A stretch of DNA of 5,816 bases from assembly GCA_034211115.1 (NCBI GenBank), contig JAXHTH010000147.1:1-5816 (forward strand). Direction: 5' to 3'. The stretch is from JAXHTH01 sp034211115 (GTDB taxonomy: Bacteria; Planctomycetota; Phycisphaerae; Phycisphaerales; SM1A02). The notes below the pieces were generated by a model. The model searched no databases. It worked only from the letters and a program-made list of their open reading frames with translations, and was not told where the DNA came from. Made by a program: the position numbers and the translations under genes. This document shows, piece after piece, positions 1 to 5,788 of this stretch (its first letter is position 1; every line of letters starts with the position of its first letter).

Positions 1-1
1 G

Positions 2-547
2 CGATTCGCCTCCCGGCGCCCCGGTCACCAGCCAGCCACGGCCATGGCCGGCACCATGCGGGCGTTGGCGGCCAACGTCGTGAAGGGTGCGAAGGACGGC
101 TTTGAGCGCCGGCTGCAGCTAAACGGCGTGGCCGACGAGGATGACATCGCCAACGGAACCAGTCTCGACTGCAACGAGAACGGCATTCCCGACGAGTGCG
201 AGAACCTCGCGGACATGGACGGTGACGGCAAGGTCGACGTCGATGATCTTCTCTTCCTGCTGGGTGAATGGGGCCGGGAAGACAGCCCCGCCGACCTCAA
301 CTGCGACGGCATCGTCGACACCGCCGACCTGTTGTATCTTCTCGGCGCCTGGCCGCCGTTTGTGCCCTGCCCCTGGGATTTCAACGGCGACGGCGTGGTC
401 GATGATCTCGATGTCCAGATCGTCGTCGATCACTGGGGCGACTGCCCCGATCCCCCCGAGGAGTGTCCGTGGGATCTCAACGAGGATGGCGCCGTCGATT
501 TCCAGGATGTGTCCATCGTGGAGGATCACTTCGGCAACTGCCCGTAA
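2..547 (+). CDS. C-terminal part of a secreted protein with tandem dockerin-like calcium repeats (5' end outside the window)
   Basis: The frame is open to the left edge, so this is probably the 3' end of a larger gene. The first ATG inside the window is at 44; residues below are numbered from it. Residues 26-52 hold a thrombospondin-3-like stretch ending in DCNENGIPDEC. Four EF-hand-like loops of the dockerin type I pattern D-x-[DN]-x-D-G-x-V-D-x-x-D follow. Their ligand positions 1/3/5/9/12 are D57/D59/D61/D65/D68, D84/N86/D88/D92/D95, D112/N114/D116/D120/D123 and D144/N146/D148/D152/D155. All four are complete, making two dockerin-like modules ending at the TAA stop. Such tails are common at the C-terminus of exported planctomycete proteins and bind calcium; a cohesin partner is not implied. 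No catalytic domain is visible in the retained part. Residues 1-25 are basic and match nothing I recognise, so an upstream frameshift or a different true start is possible. The dockerin identification is secure; the full protein's function is unknown. Confidence 0.8.
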   Translation, partial: RFASRRPGHQPATAMAGTMRALAANVVKGAKDGFERRLQLNGVADEDDIANGTSLDCNENGIPDECENLADMDGDGKVDVDDLLFLLGEWGREDSPADLNCDGIVDTADLLYLLGAWPPFVPCPWDFNGDGVVDDLDVQIVVDHWGDCPDPPEECPWDLNEDGAVDFQDVSIVEDHFGNCP

Positions 548-599
548 GCGCACCGGCCTGTCGGAGGCCGCCGATGCGATCTTCACGTCCGATCGACCG

Positions 600-631
600 C
601 CGCCCCCTCTGTCGGAGAGGAGAGGGGGCGG
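600..631. terminator. Candidate bidirectional terminator hairpin between convergent genes
   Basis: Bases 600-610 pair perfectly with 621-631 (11 bp, arm CCGCCCCCTCT read from 600), with a 10-base loop, and a G-T wobble can extend the stem. It lies 53 bases after the stop of the dockerin gene and 29 bases after the stop of the MFS gene on the other strand, the expected place for a shared terminator. Neither strand has a T-run after the stem, so it is not a canonical intrinsic terminator. An inner alternative pairing (606-610 with 616-620) is also possible. Nothing else is evident in 548-659. Confidence 0.5.
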
Positions 632-659
632 TTGACTGCGCGGAGCGCGGGGCGGCGGG

Positions 660-2189
660 CTACGCCTCGCCCGCGGGCGCTTCGGCCTCCTCCGCCGCTT
701 CCTCGCGGGCCACGAGCACTTCCGCCTTGTACCCGCCGGCGGCGCGGTCGCGCAGGTAGAGTATGCCGAACACGATGATGATCACGATCGAGAACGGCGC
801 GACGTAACGGAACGACATGCGCCCGCCGTAGTTGTCGGCGGGCTTGAGGACGGCATTGAGGTCGGCGACGATCGGGCCCGCCGCCTCGGCCCCCGGCGCG
901 TTGCTGATGGCGCTGCGCAACGCCTCGGCGGTCGCGCCTTCGGGCAGTTGTCCGGAAGAGGCCGTCTCTTCGAGCACGCGCTCGGCCTTCGCCACCGCGC
1001 CCATGATCTCCCGCTGAATGATGTCCTCTTCCGACTCGGCCAGTTGCGGATAGGAGTCGACGACCTGTTCGAGGACGGCGACCGTCTCCTGCATCTTCTC
1101 GTTCTGGAGACGCTGGTGGAGGTAGTCGTCGGCGACGTTGCCCATCTGGGGGGTGGTGACCACGCCCACGATGAGCATGCCCATCCCGCCCATGAGGGCC
1201 AGCCCCAGCGCGCCGCTCCTGGGGACCCGCTCGCTCGTCACGCCAAGCATGGTCGGCCAGAAATAGCAGACGCCGACGGCGAACACCGTGGCGGAGACGA
1301 ACGCCATCGCCGTGCTCTGCGCGAAGCTGAACCAGTAGAGTCCGATCCCCGCCACGATGGCGGAGCCGACCAGGATGCCGGTGGGGGAGAAGCGGTGCAC
1401 GACGGGCCCGGCGAAGAAACGCAGGATCGCCATCAGGCCGTTGATGTACGCCAGCACCAGAATGCCCGCGATGCCTCCCGCCTCCAGCACCGCCGGCACC
1501 CAGCGGTTGGGCCCCAGCTCCAGGGAAGCCGTGATGCACATGCACGCAAGCAGAATGAGGAACAGCGGCCGCAGCAGCGCACCCTTGAACATCCCGGCAA
1601 ACGAGACCCCCGACTGGACCCGCTCCGTCTTCGGGAACATCTGACCCGTGAAGAGAATGCCGTACACCACCGCGGGGATGAGGATCAGGACGAGCTTGAG
1701 CTGCCAGTTGGTGAGCCCCAGTTGGTTGAGCAGGTAGCACGACACCCCGCCGATGAGAATCCCGCCCGGGAACCAGACGTGAAACTGGTTGAGCTTCTTC
1801 GTCTTCTGGTCGGGGTAGATGGTGGCGATGAGCGGATTGCACACCGCTTCCACCGTGCCGTTGCCCAGCGAGAGGATGAGCGCGCCGAAGAACAGCATCC
1901 AGTATGCCGCCTCCCCCGTGGCGAAGATCATCAGCAGCGGTCCCACGAGGTGGCACAACAGCGCCAGGCGGAGCAGGTTCCGCATGCCGAGCAGGTCCAC
2001 GAGGGGGCCGAGCACGAAGATCGAGATGGTGAACCCCCAGATCGCCGCCCCTCCGATGTAGCCGACCTCCAGATTGCTGAGGACGAACTGCTCCTTGAGC
2101 GGTCCCATGATCTCGCCGATCACGGCGAAGCAGACGGCGGTCGCCACGAGGGCGAAACAACTGCCCACGAACAGACGTGCCTGGTTCAT
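660..2189 (-). CDS. MFS sugar permease (FHS/fucose-permease-like) with a large periplasmic insertion before the last helix
   Basis: This 509-residue inner-membrane protein has about 12 hydrophobic segments, near residues 6-26, 43-63, 73-91, 96-118, 139-155, 165-183, 204-224, 235-256, 269-288, 293-313, 326-346 and 462-479. GPLVDLLGMR (61-70) is the MFS motif A between helices 2 and 3, and RFFAGPVVHRF (257-267) is its counterpart between helices 8 and 9. NPLIATIYPDQKTKKLNQFH (118-137) recalls the NP...LN region of fucose/glucose permeases, which suggests a sugar or sugar-derivative substrate, probably taken up by proton symport. The substrate cannot be read from sequence; L-arabinose is a guess from the GH127 neighbour. 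Residues 347-459 are a hydrophilic, partly coiled-coil-like insertion that usual MFS proteins (about 400-450 residues) lack. The C-terminus (481-509) is rich in Ala and Glu. The ATG at 2189 is supported by GGAAGGA 8 bases upstream. The gene lies 84 bases after the zinc-ribbon gene on the same strand. Confidence 0.88.
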   Translation of the reverse strand: MNQARLFVGSCFALVATAVCFAVIGEIMGPLKEQFVLSNLEVGYIGGAAIWGFTISIFVLGPLVDLLGMRNLLRLALLCHLVGPLLMIFATGEAAYWMLFFGALILSLGNGTVEAVCNPLIATIYPDQKTKKLNQFHVWFPGGILIGGVSCYLLNQLGLTNWQLKLVLILIPAVVYGILFTGQMFPKTERVQSGVSFAGMFKGALLRPLFLILLACMCITASLELGPNRWVPAVLEAGGIAGILVLAYINGLMAILRFFAGPVVHRFSPTGILVGSAIVAGIGLYWFSFAQSTAMAFVSATVFAVGVCYFWPTMLGVTSERVPRSGALGLALMGGMGMLIVGVVTTPQMGNVADDYLHQRLQNEKMQETVAVLEQVVDSYPQLAESEEDIIQREIMGAVAKAERVLEETASSGQLPEGATAEALRSAISNAPGAEAAGPIVADLNAVLKPADNYGGRMSFRYVAPFSIVIIIVFGILYLRDRAAGGYKAEVLVAREEAAEEAEAPAGEA

Positions 2190-2197
2190 CGGTTTGA

Positions 2198-2204
2198 TCC
2201 TTCC
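2198..2204 (-). promoter_or_regulatory. Ribosome binding site of the MFS gene
   Basis: GGAAGGA on the minus strand lies 8 bases before the ATG at 2189, good Shine-Dalgarno spacing. It fixes the start, and hydrophobic helix 1 begins about six residues later. I see no convincing -35/-10 pair in the 84-base gap 2190-2273. Confidence 0.7.
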
Positions 2205-2273
2205 AGTGCGGGGATGCCGCCGCGGCGGGCGGCCGGAGAAACGCGGCCAAAGTAGACCGCGCGCTGGGGAGTG

Positions 2274-2834
2274 TCAATCCCGCCCGCCCGCTCGGGGAGA
2301 CGCACGCGTCCGCCGCCCGCGGCTGCCACCCCGCGCCAGCTCTCTCCCCCCGAGACGGATCGCGCGGAATTGCGGAGGGATTGCAAACGGCTCCTCGAAC
2401 ACGCTTCGCTGAAGGATCGAACCGCACTCGGGACAGCGGAGGGTCGCCGCCTGTCCCGCAAGCTGGGTGCTGAGCTGATGCCCGCAGGCCGGGCAGGCGC
2501 AGCGCGCGATGGGCGAGACGCGGCGGAGGTGAGGCCGCATCAGATCGCCGCCCCAGGACAGGGCGAGCATGCCCCACGTCACCACCGCCCCGACGGCGCA
2601 GATGACGTGAACGAGCATCCGTGCCGATCCGCGAACCCACGCGTGCTCCGTCAGCCACGCATGCAGCAGGACCCAGCCGGCGAGGAGGATCGCCTGCACG
2701 AGGAGGAACAGCCAGAAGCGCCGATCGGACGCCGCGGACCTGAACGCGCGCCACCACGTCAGATGGCGCTGCCAGCGCGAATCGATCTCGCGCACCTCCG
2801 GGTAGGAATCGTTGCTGAGGTAGAAGCGCACCAT
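2274..2834 (-). CDS. Small membrane protein with a C-terminal zinc ribbon, function unknown
   Basis: The product has 186 residues. The N-terminus (MVRFYLSNDSYPEVREI) is a cytosolic-looking segment with a tryptophan-rich stretch (WQRHLTWWRAF, 21-31). Two hydrophobic segments follow, roughly 39-59 and 72-93, probably a membrane hairpin. Then comes a two-knuckle zinc ribbon: C114-x2-C117 (CPACGHQL) and C134-x2-C137 (CPECG), with an extra Cys at 112. The tail (160-186) is rich in Arg and Gly. I recognise this architecture as a planctomycete-type hypothetical protein but know no tested function. The zinc ribbon could be structural or mediate protein or nucleic-acid contacts; this is inference. No clear Shine-Dalgarno precedes the ATG at 2834, and the DNA upstream is palindromic repeat, so an extended start is unlikely. 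It is co-directional with the GH127 gene (202 bases upstream) and the MFS gene (84 bases downstream), so co-transcription is possible. The coding call rests on paired Cys motifs and helices. Confidence 0.75.
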   Translation of the reverse strand: MVRFYLSNDSYPEVREIDSRWQRHLTWWRAFRSAASDRRFWLFLLVQAILLAGWVLLHAWLTEHAWVRGSARMLVHVICAVGAVVTWGMLALSWGGDLMRPHLRRVSPIARCACPACGHQLSTQLAGQAATLRCPECGSILQRSVFEEPFAIPPQFRAIRLGGRELARGGSRGRRTRASPRAGGRD

Positions 2835-2847
2835 CAGGATCAGAGGT

Positions 2848-2872
2848 GGTGGCCCGACGCTCCGCGCCGGGC
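2848..2872 (+). repeat. Palindromic repeat unit A
   Basis: The unit starts GGTGGCCCGACGCTCCGCGC. Its core GCCCGACGC-TCC-GCGCCGGGC folds into a 9-position stem with one mismatch and a TCC loop. It differs from unit B at one of 25 positions (C at 2867, G at 2910). Confidence 0.75.
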
Positions 2873-2890
2873 GTGTTGGCTTTCACGGAA

Positions 2891-2915
2891 GGTGGCCCGA
2901 CGCTCCGCGGCGGGC
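2891..2915 (+). repeat. Palindromic repeat unit B
   Basis: This is a direct repeat of unit A with 24 of 25 bases identical. The G at 2910 alters the stem. Five consecutive T's follow at 2923-2927 on the + strand, so this hairpin could weakly terminate + strand transcripts, although no + gene lies upstream. Confidence 0.75.
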
Positions 2916-2935
2916 GCATTGCTTTTTCAGACAAG

Positions 2936-2958
2936 GTGCCACGGGCGTCCCGCCCGTG
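2936..2958 (+). repeat. Palindromic repeat unit E, perfect hairpin
   Basis: CACGGGCG-TCC-CGCCCGTG at 2940-2958 is a perfect 8-bp stem with a 3-base loop, preceded by GGTGC. It has a different stem sequence from units A-D but the same GGTG lead-in and TCC loop, so it looks like a second subtype of the element. Confidence 0.75.
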
Positions 2959-2964
2959 CGGCCG

Positions 2965-2989
2965 GTCCGGCGCGGAGCGCCGGGCCACC
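2965..2989 (-). repeat. Palindromic repeat unit C (inverted)
   Basis: Read on the minus strand it begins GGTGGCCCGGCGCTCCGCGC, matching unit A except for G instead of A at position 10. That change restores pairing, so the stem here is more regular. It is inverted relative to A and B. Confidence 0.75.
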
Positions 2990-2997
2990 TTCGACTC

Positions 2998-3022
2998 GGC
3001 CGGCGCGGAGCGCCGTGCCGCC
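2998..3022 (-). repeat. Palindromic repeat unit D (inverted, diverged)
   Basis: Read on the minus strand it begins GGCGGCACGGCGCTCCGCGC. It shares the GGCGCTCCGCGCCGG core with unit C but has diverged at the lead-in. It ends 14 bases from the GH127 stop codon and is the first hairpin met by transcripts leaving that gene. Confidence 0.65.
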
Positions 3023-3036
3023 TCCAGGCGGCCTGC

Positions 3037-5460
3037 TCACTCAACTTGCCACTCGAGAATCCCCCCCGAGAAGCCGTCCTGGAGCTTCGCCTCGAGGCGA
3101 AGCACCCGGGTCTGGATCGGGTCGAAGTCGACGCGGTTGTAGCCGTCACGCTGCACGCCGTAGCCGGACGCGGCGGGGACGGGCTTCCATTCCCCGCCTT
3201 CCCTGAACAGCAGCCGCCAGCTTGCGGGGACGCGGCAGCCTCCGGCCCCCGTGTCATCGAACCAGTACACCTCCGCGCTGGACACCCACCGCTTCTCGGG
3301 GAACTCGTACTGGATCCACTCCGTCGTCCCGCGATGATCCCACCACGTGAAGCGCGGGATCGAGTGATCGGCCGAGCCGGCCGGCTCGCGCTGATCGTTC
3401 ACCGCGAGCACGGAATCGTCGCCCCAGCAGTGGGAGGCGGTGACGCGGCTCGTGCTCGCCGTCGTCGGCGGTGGGATCACCTGCGCCAGCGCGCGCTCGG
3501 TGGGGATCCAGACCGTCATTTCGCCCGCGGCGCGATGATCCCAGGCGTAGTAGGGGATCGCGGTGAACTCGATCGCTTCCTCGACGACCGGGCCGTCCTC
3601 CTGCTGCTGGTGAAGCGCGAACGCGTCGCCTTCGATGACGGTGACGCCGCCGAGCAGATCCGCGCGATGTTCGGCCTCGAGATCGGAATCGCGCGGCATC
3701 CGGATGTTGCGCACGTGCCCGCCGTTGTCGACCGCCTCCAGGCAATAGACGATCGGCCCGCGCTCGAGAGCCAGCCGCCCGCGATCGGCCTCGACCTCTT
3801 CGTGGGCGGCGACGAGCCGCACGGGCATGGGGAAATCGACGACGATCTCATCGCCCGGCCTCCACGTGCGGCGCAGGCGCGCGTAGCCTCGCTCAATCTC
3901 GACATCCGCGGCAGGTCGGCCGTTGATGGCGATCTTGAACGCCGGGTCAGGCTCGTCGCCTCGCTCGACATACGAATACAGATCGCTCGGCACGGGCCGG
4001 CCCCGCACCCAGCCGGGAATCCGAATACACAGATCGAACTCGGCCGGGCGCTGCGGCTGAACCGTGATGTCGACCCGGCCGTCCCACGGGTAGTTCGTCG
4101 ACTGCCGCAGGATCACGGTATTGCCCGGCCGTTCGATGCGCGCGTCGCCGGCAATGAACAGGTTCACGTAGATGCCATTCTCATCATGGGCGTACACGTA
4201 CCCGGCGATCGAGGGCACGAAGCGCACGATGTTGACCGGGCAGCACGAGCAGGAGAACCACGGGCTGCGATGGTACGTCCCGCCGCTGGCGAGCGGATTC
4301 GGATAGAAGAACCGGTCGCCGGACATCGAGATGCCGGACAGGAAGCCGTTGTAGATGATCCGCTCGAGGACATCGGCGTACTTCGCATGTCCGTGCAGGA
4401 GGTTCATCCGGTGATTCCAGAGCGCGTTGCCGATCGCGGCGCAGGTCTCGTTGTACGCGCTGGCGTTGGGCAGCTCGTAATCCTCGCCGAACGCCTCCCC
4501 GCTCTGCCGCGCGCCGATCCCGCCGGTCAGGTAGAGCTTCTTCTCGACCATGTTGGCCCAGATGCGGTCGAGGGCGGTGATGTAGGCCCGATCGCCGGTG
4601 AGGGCGGCGACGTCCGCCATGCCGCAGTAGAGGTACATCGCGCGGACCGCGTGTCCGATCGGTGTCTCCTGCTCGATGACCGGCCGATGATCCTGCGCGT
4701 AGGGGCCGTACAGCTCGCGCCGGCCCCCGGAGCGCCCGCGCTGATCGAGGAAGAACCTGGCCAGGTCGAGGTAGCGCTTCTCGCCCGTCACGCGATGGAG
4801 CTTGACGAGCCCGATCTCGATCTCCTCGTGTCCGGGCACATCGTGTCGCCCGTCGGGGCCGAACACGCGATCGATGAGATCCGCGTTTCTGATCGCCACA
4901 TCGAGCAGCGAGCGCTTGCCGGTCGCCAGGTAATGCGCGACGGCGGCCTCGTACATGTGTCCGACGTTGTACAGCTCGTGACTGTGGCGGAGATACGACC
5001 AGCGCTCCTCGCCCGCGGCGGACGCGGGATTCTCCGGATCGATCGTGCGCGTCGTGTAGAGGTAGCCGTCCTCTTCCTGGGCCGCGGCGATCTTCGCGAT
5101 CAGATCATCCAGATAACGGTCCAGCTCGGGGTCGGGATGGAGGCTCAGCGCGTACGCCGCCCCTTCGATGACCTTGAACACATCCGAATCGTTGAAACGG
5201 ATGCCGTTGAAGGCGCCGTCCATCAGCCCGGCGGCCTTGGCGAAGTTGTCGATCCGGCCCGTCTCCTCGCACTTGTCAAAGCAGTAGGGGACGGTCATGG
5301 TGCGGTTCGTCTCCATGCGCTTCGACCAGAAGGCATCGTTGATATGCACATCCGTAAAAGGAACCGCGTTCATCCTCACGTCCTCCGCCGCGTGCGCCGC
5401 GGCGTGCAGAAGGCCCGCCGCCACGCTCATCGTCATCAGCATCCTCGCGCCACGCCGCAT
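3037..5460 (-). CDS. Secreted GH127-type beta-L-arabinofuranosidase (former DUF1680) with a C-terminal discoidin-like module
   Basis: The product has 807 residues from the ATG at 5460. Residues 1-24 are a signal peptide (MRRGAR, hydrophobic MLMTMSVAAGLL, cleavage near AHA/A), so it acts outside the inner membrane. The (alpha/alpha)6 catalytic domain spans about 30-435, with HSHELYNVGHMYEAA near 159-173. GEAFG (E322), NETC (E338, C340) and CSCCP (C406, C407) match the acid/base Glu322, zinc ligands Glu338 and Cys340, nucleophile Cys417 and ligand Cys418 of HypBA1, the characterised Bifidobacterium GH127 enzyme. All key residues are present. Beta-sandwich domains follow, including RGPIVYCLE at 567-575. 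Residues about 670-807 (FTWWDHRGTTEW, VYWFDD, ending GGILEWQVE) resemble a discoidin or carbohydrate-binding fold. The expected reaction is retaining release of L-arabinose from beta-L-arabinofuranosides; related GH146 is an alternative. Starts at 5460 and 5481 are both plausible; 5460 has the better ribosome site. The MFS gene downstream may import the sugar. Confidence 0.9.
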   Translation of the reverse strand: MRRGARMLMTMSVAAGLLHAAAHAAEDVRMNAVPFTDVHINDAFWSKRMETNRTMTVPYCFDKCEETGRIDNFAKAAGLMDGAFNGIRFNDSDVFKVIEGAAYALSLHPDPELDRYLDDLIAKIAAAQEEDGYLYTTRTIDPENPASAAGEERWSYLRHSHELYNVGHMYEAAVAHYLATGKRSLLDVAIRNADLIDRVFGPDGRHDVPGHEEIEIGLVKLHRVTGEKRYLDLARFFLDQRGRSGGRRELYGPYAQDHRPVIEQETPIGHAVRAMYLYCGMADVAALTGDRAYITALDRIWANMVEKKLYLTGGIGARQSGEAFGEDYELPNASAYNETCAAIGNALWNHRMNLLHGHAKYADVLERIIYNGFLSGISMSGDRFFYPNPLASGGTYHRSPWFSCSCCPVNIVRFVPSIAGYVYAHDENGIYVNLFIAGDARIERPGNTVILRQSTNYPWDGRVDITVQPQRPAEFDLCIRIPGWVRGRPVPSDLYSYVERGDEPDPAFKIAINGRPAADVEIERGYARLRRTWRPGDEIVVDFPMPVRLVAAHEEVEADRGRLALERGPIVYCLEAVDNGGHVRNIRMPRDSDLEAEHRADLLGGVTVIEGDAFALHQQQEDGPVVEEAIEFTAIPYYAWDHRAAGEMTVWIPTERALAQVIPPPTTASTSRVTASHCWGDDSVLAVNDQREPAGSADHSIPRFTWWDHRGTTEWIQYEFPEKRWVSSAEVYWFDDTGAGGCRVPASWRLLFREGGEWKPVPAASGYGVQRDGYNRVDFDPIQTRVLRLEAKLQDGFSGGILEWQVE

Positions 5461-5469
5461 GTAAGGTTT

Positions 5470-5473
5470 CTCC
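5470..5473 (-). promoter_or_regulatory. Ribosome binding site supporting the GH127 start at 5460
   Basis: GGAG on the minus strand lies 9 bases before the ATG at 5460. The in-frame ATG at 5481 has only GGGAG (5492-5496) 10 bases upstream. Starting at 5460 also gives a more compact signal peptide with RRGAR directly before the hydrophobic core. The site would lie inside the coding sequence if 5481 is used. Confidence 0.5.
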
Positions 5474-5674
5474 ACGTTCATGGAAGAGCCGCTCCCGCCG
5501 TGCCGCGCGCGATCGCGGCGACGGGGGTCGGCCGGCTTCCGGTATCCTACCGTGTCCGGGCGGGCGGCGTCCGGAGGCCCGCCGCGATCGGCCCGACCGT
5601 GGATCGAAATCGATTGGACGGTGCCCTCCGCCGACAGTGACGACCTCGCGACCCGCCAAAATCTCCAGCCCGGT

Positions 5675-5698
5675 TCACTCCACGTCGATACTCCTCCT
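5675..5698 (-). promoter_or_regulatory. Strong Shine-Dalgarno followed by a two-codon frame (GTG GAG TGA) in the GH127 leader
   Basis: On the minus strand AGGAGGAG (5698-5691) is followed 7 bases later by GTG GAG TGA (5683-5675). The ribosome site is nearly ideal and better than either GH127 start, yet the frame closes after two codons. It could be a start-stop element that loads ribosomes on the leader, the relic of a lost gene start, or chance. It lies about 215 bases before the hydrolase start. Confidence 0.35.
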
Positions 5699-5788
5699 AG
5701 CAGGCCGCTAAGCAACCGGTCTCAACGGCGTGATTTGTCTGTTCGGCGCGGTCGGTCGGCAATAATCTCCCCGTCGTTCATCCCCCGC

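Larger units (their letters stand above)
2848..3022. repeat. Cluster of five short GC-rich palindromic repeats (REP-like)
   Basis: Between the GH127 stop and the zinc-ribbon gene lie five related palindromic units, at 2848-2872, 2891-2915, 2936-2958, 2965-2989 and 2998-3022. The first three read in the + direction and the last two are inverted. Units typically begin (A)AGGTGGC or GGTGCC and fold around a short TCC loop. They resemble REP/BIME elements in size and arrangement. The short frames across them give peptides such as HGRDARGT and ARRSAP, which I treat as artefacts. They occupy most of a 202-base gap without a credible gene. Confidence 0.8.

Noticed and set aside
948..2255. A 435-codon + strand frame antisense to the MFS gene
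   Set aside because: It is His/Glu/Arg/Asp-rich with no recognisable domain; it is the shadow of a clear membrane transporter.
583..2988. An 801-codon minus-strand frame overlapping both the MFS and zinc-ribbon genes
   Set aside because: It runs through the palindromic repeats and the intergenic gaps, is Arg/Pro/Gly-rich, and lies out of frame with two well-supported genes.
2848..3022. A CRISPR array
   Set aside because: The units are palindromes in both orientations with irregular spacing and no uniform spacers, and no cas gene is nearby.
2846..3142. A short + strand gene of 98 codons across the repeat cluster
   Set aside because: Its peptide is simply the palindromes translated (ARRSAP, RASRPCGRSGAERRAT) and then runs antisense into the GH127 end.
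2956..5640. An 894-codon open frame on the + strand antisense to the GH127 gene
   Set aside because: Its translation is Arg/Val/Asp/His-rich with no domain or signal, while the minus strand encodes a GH127 enzyme with all catalytic residues. High GC at third codon positions suppresses stops on the opposite strand.
5461..5715. Extension of the GH127 protein to the ATG at 5715
   Set aside because: The extra residues are low-complexity and Arg/Gly/Pro-rich, and they would place the signal peptide internally. The ATG at 5481 remains a possible alternative start.
5708..5783. A short minus-strand frame beginning MNDGEIIADRP near the right edge
   Set aside because: It is about 19 codons long and has no Shine-Dalgarno or recognisable feature.
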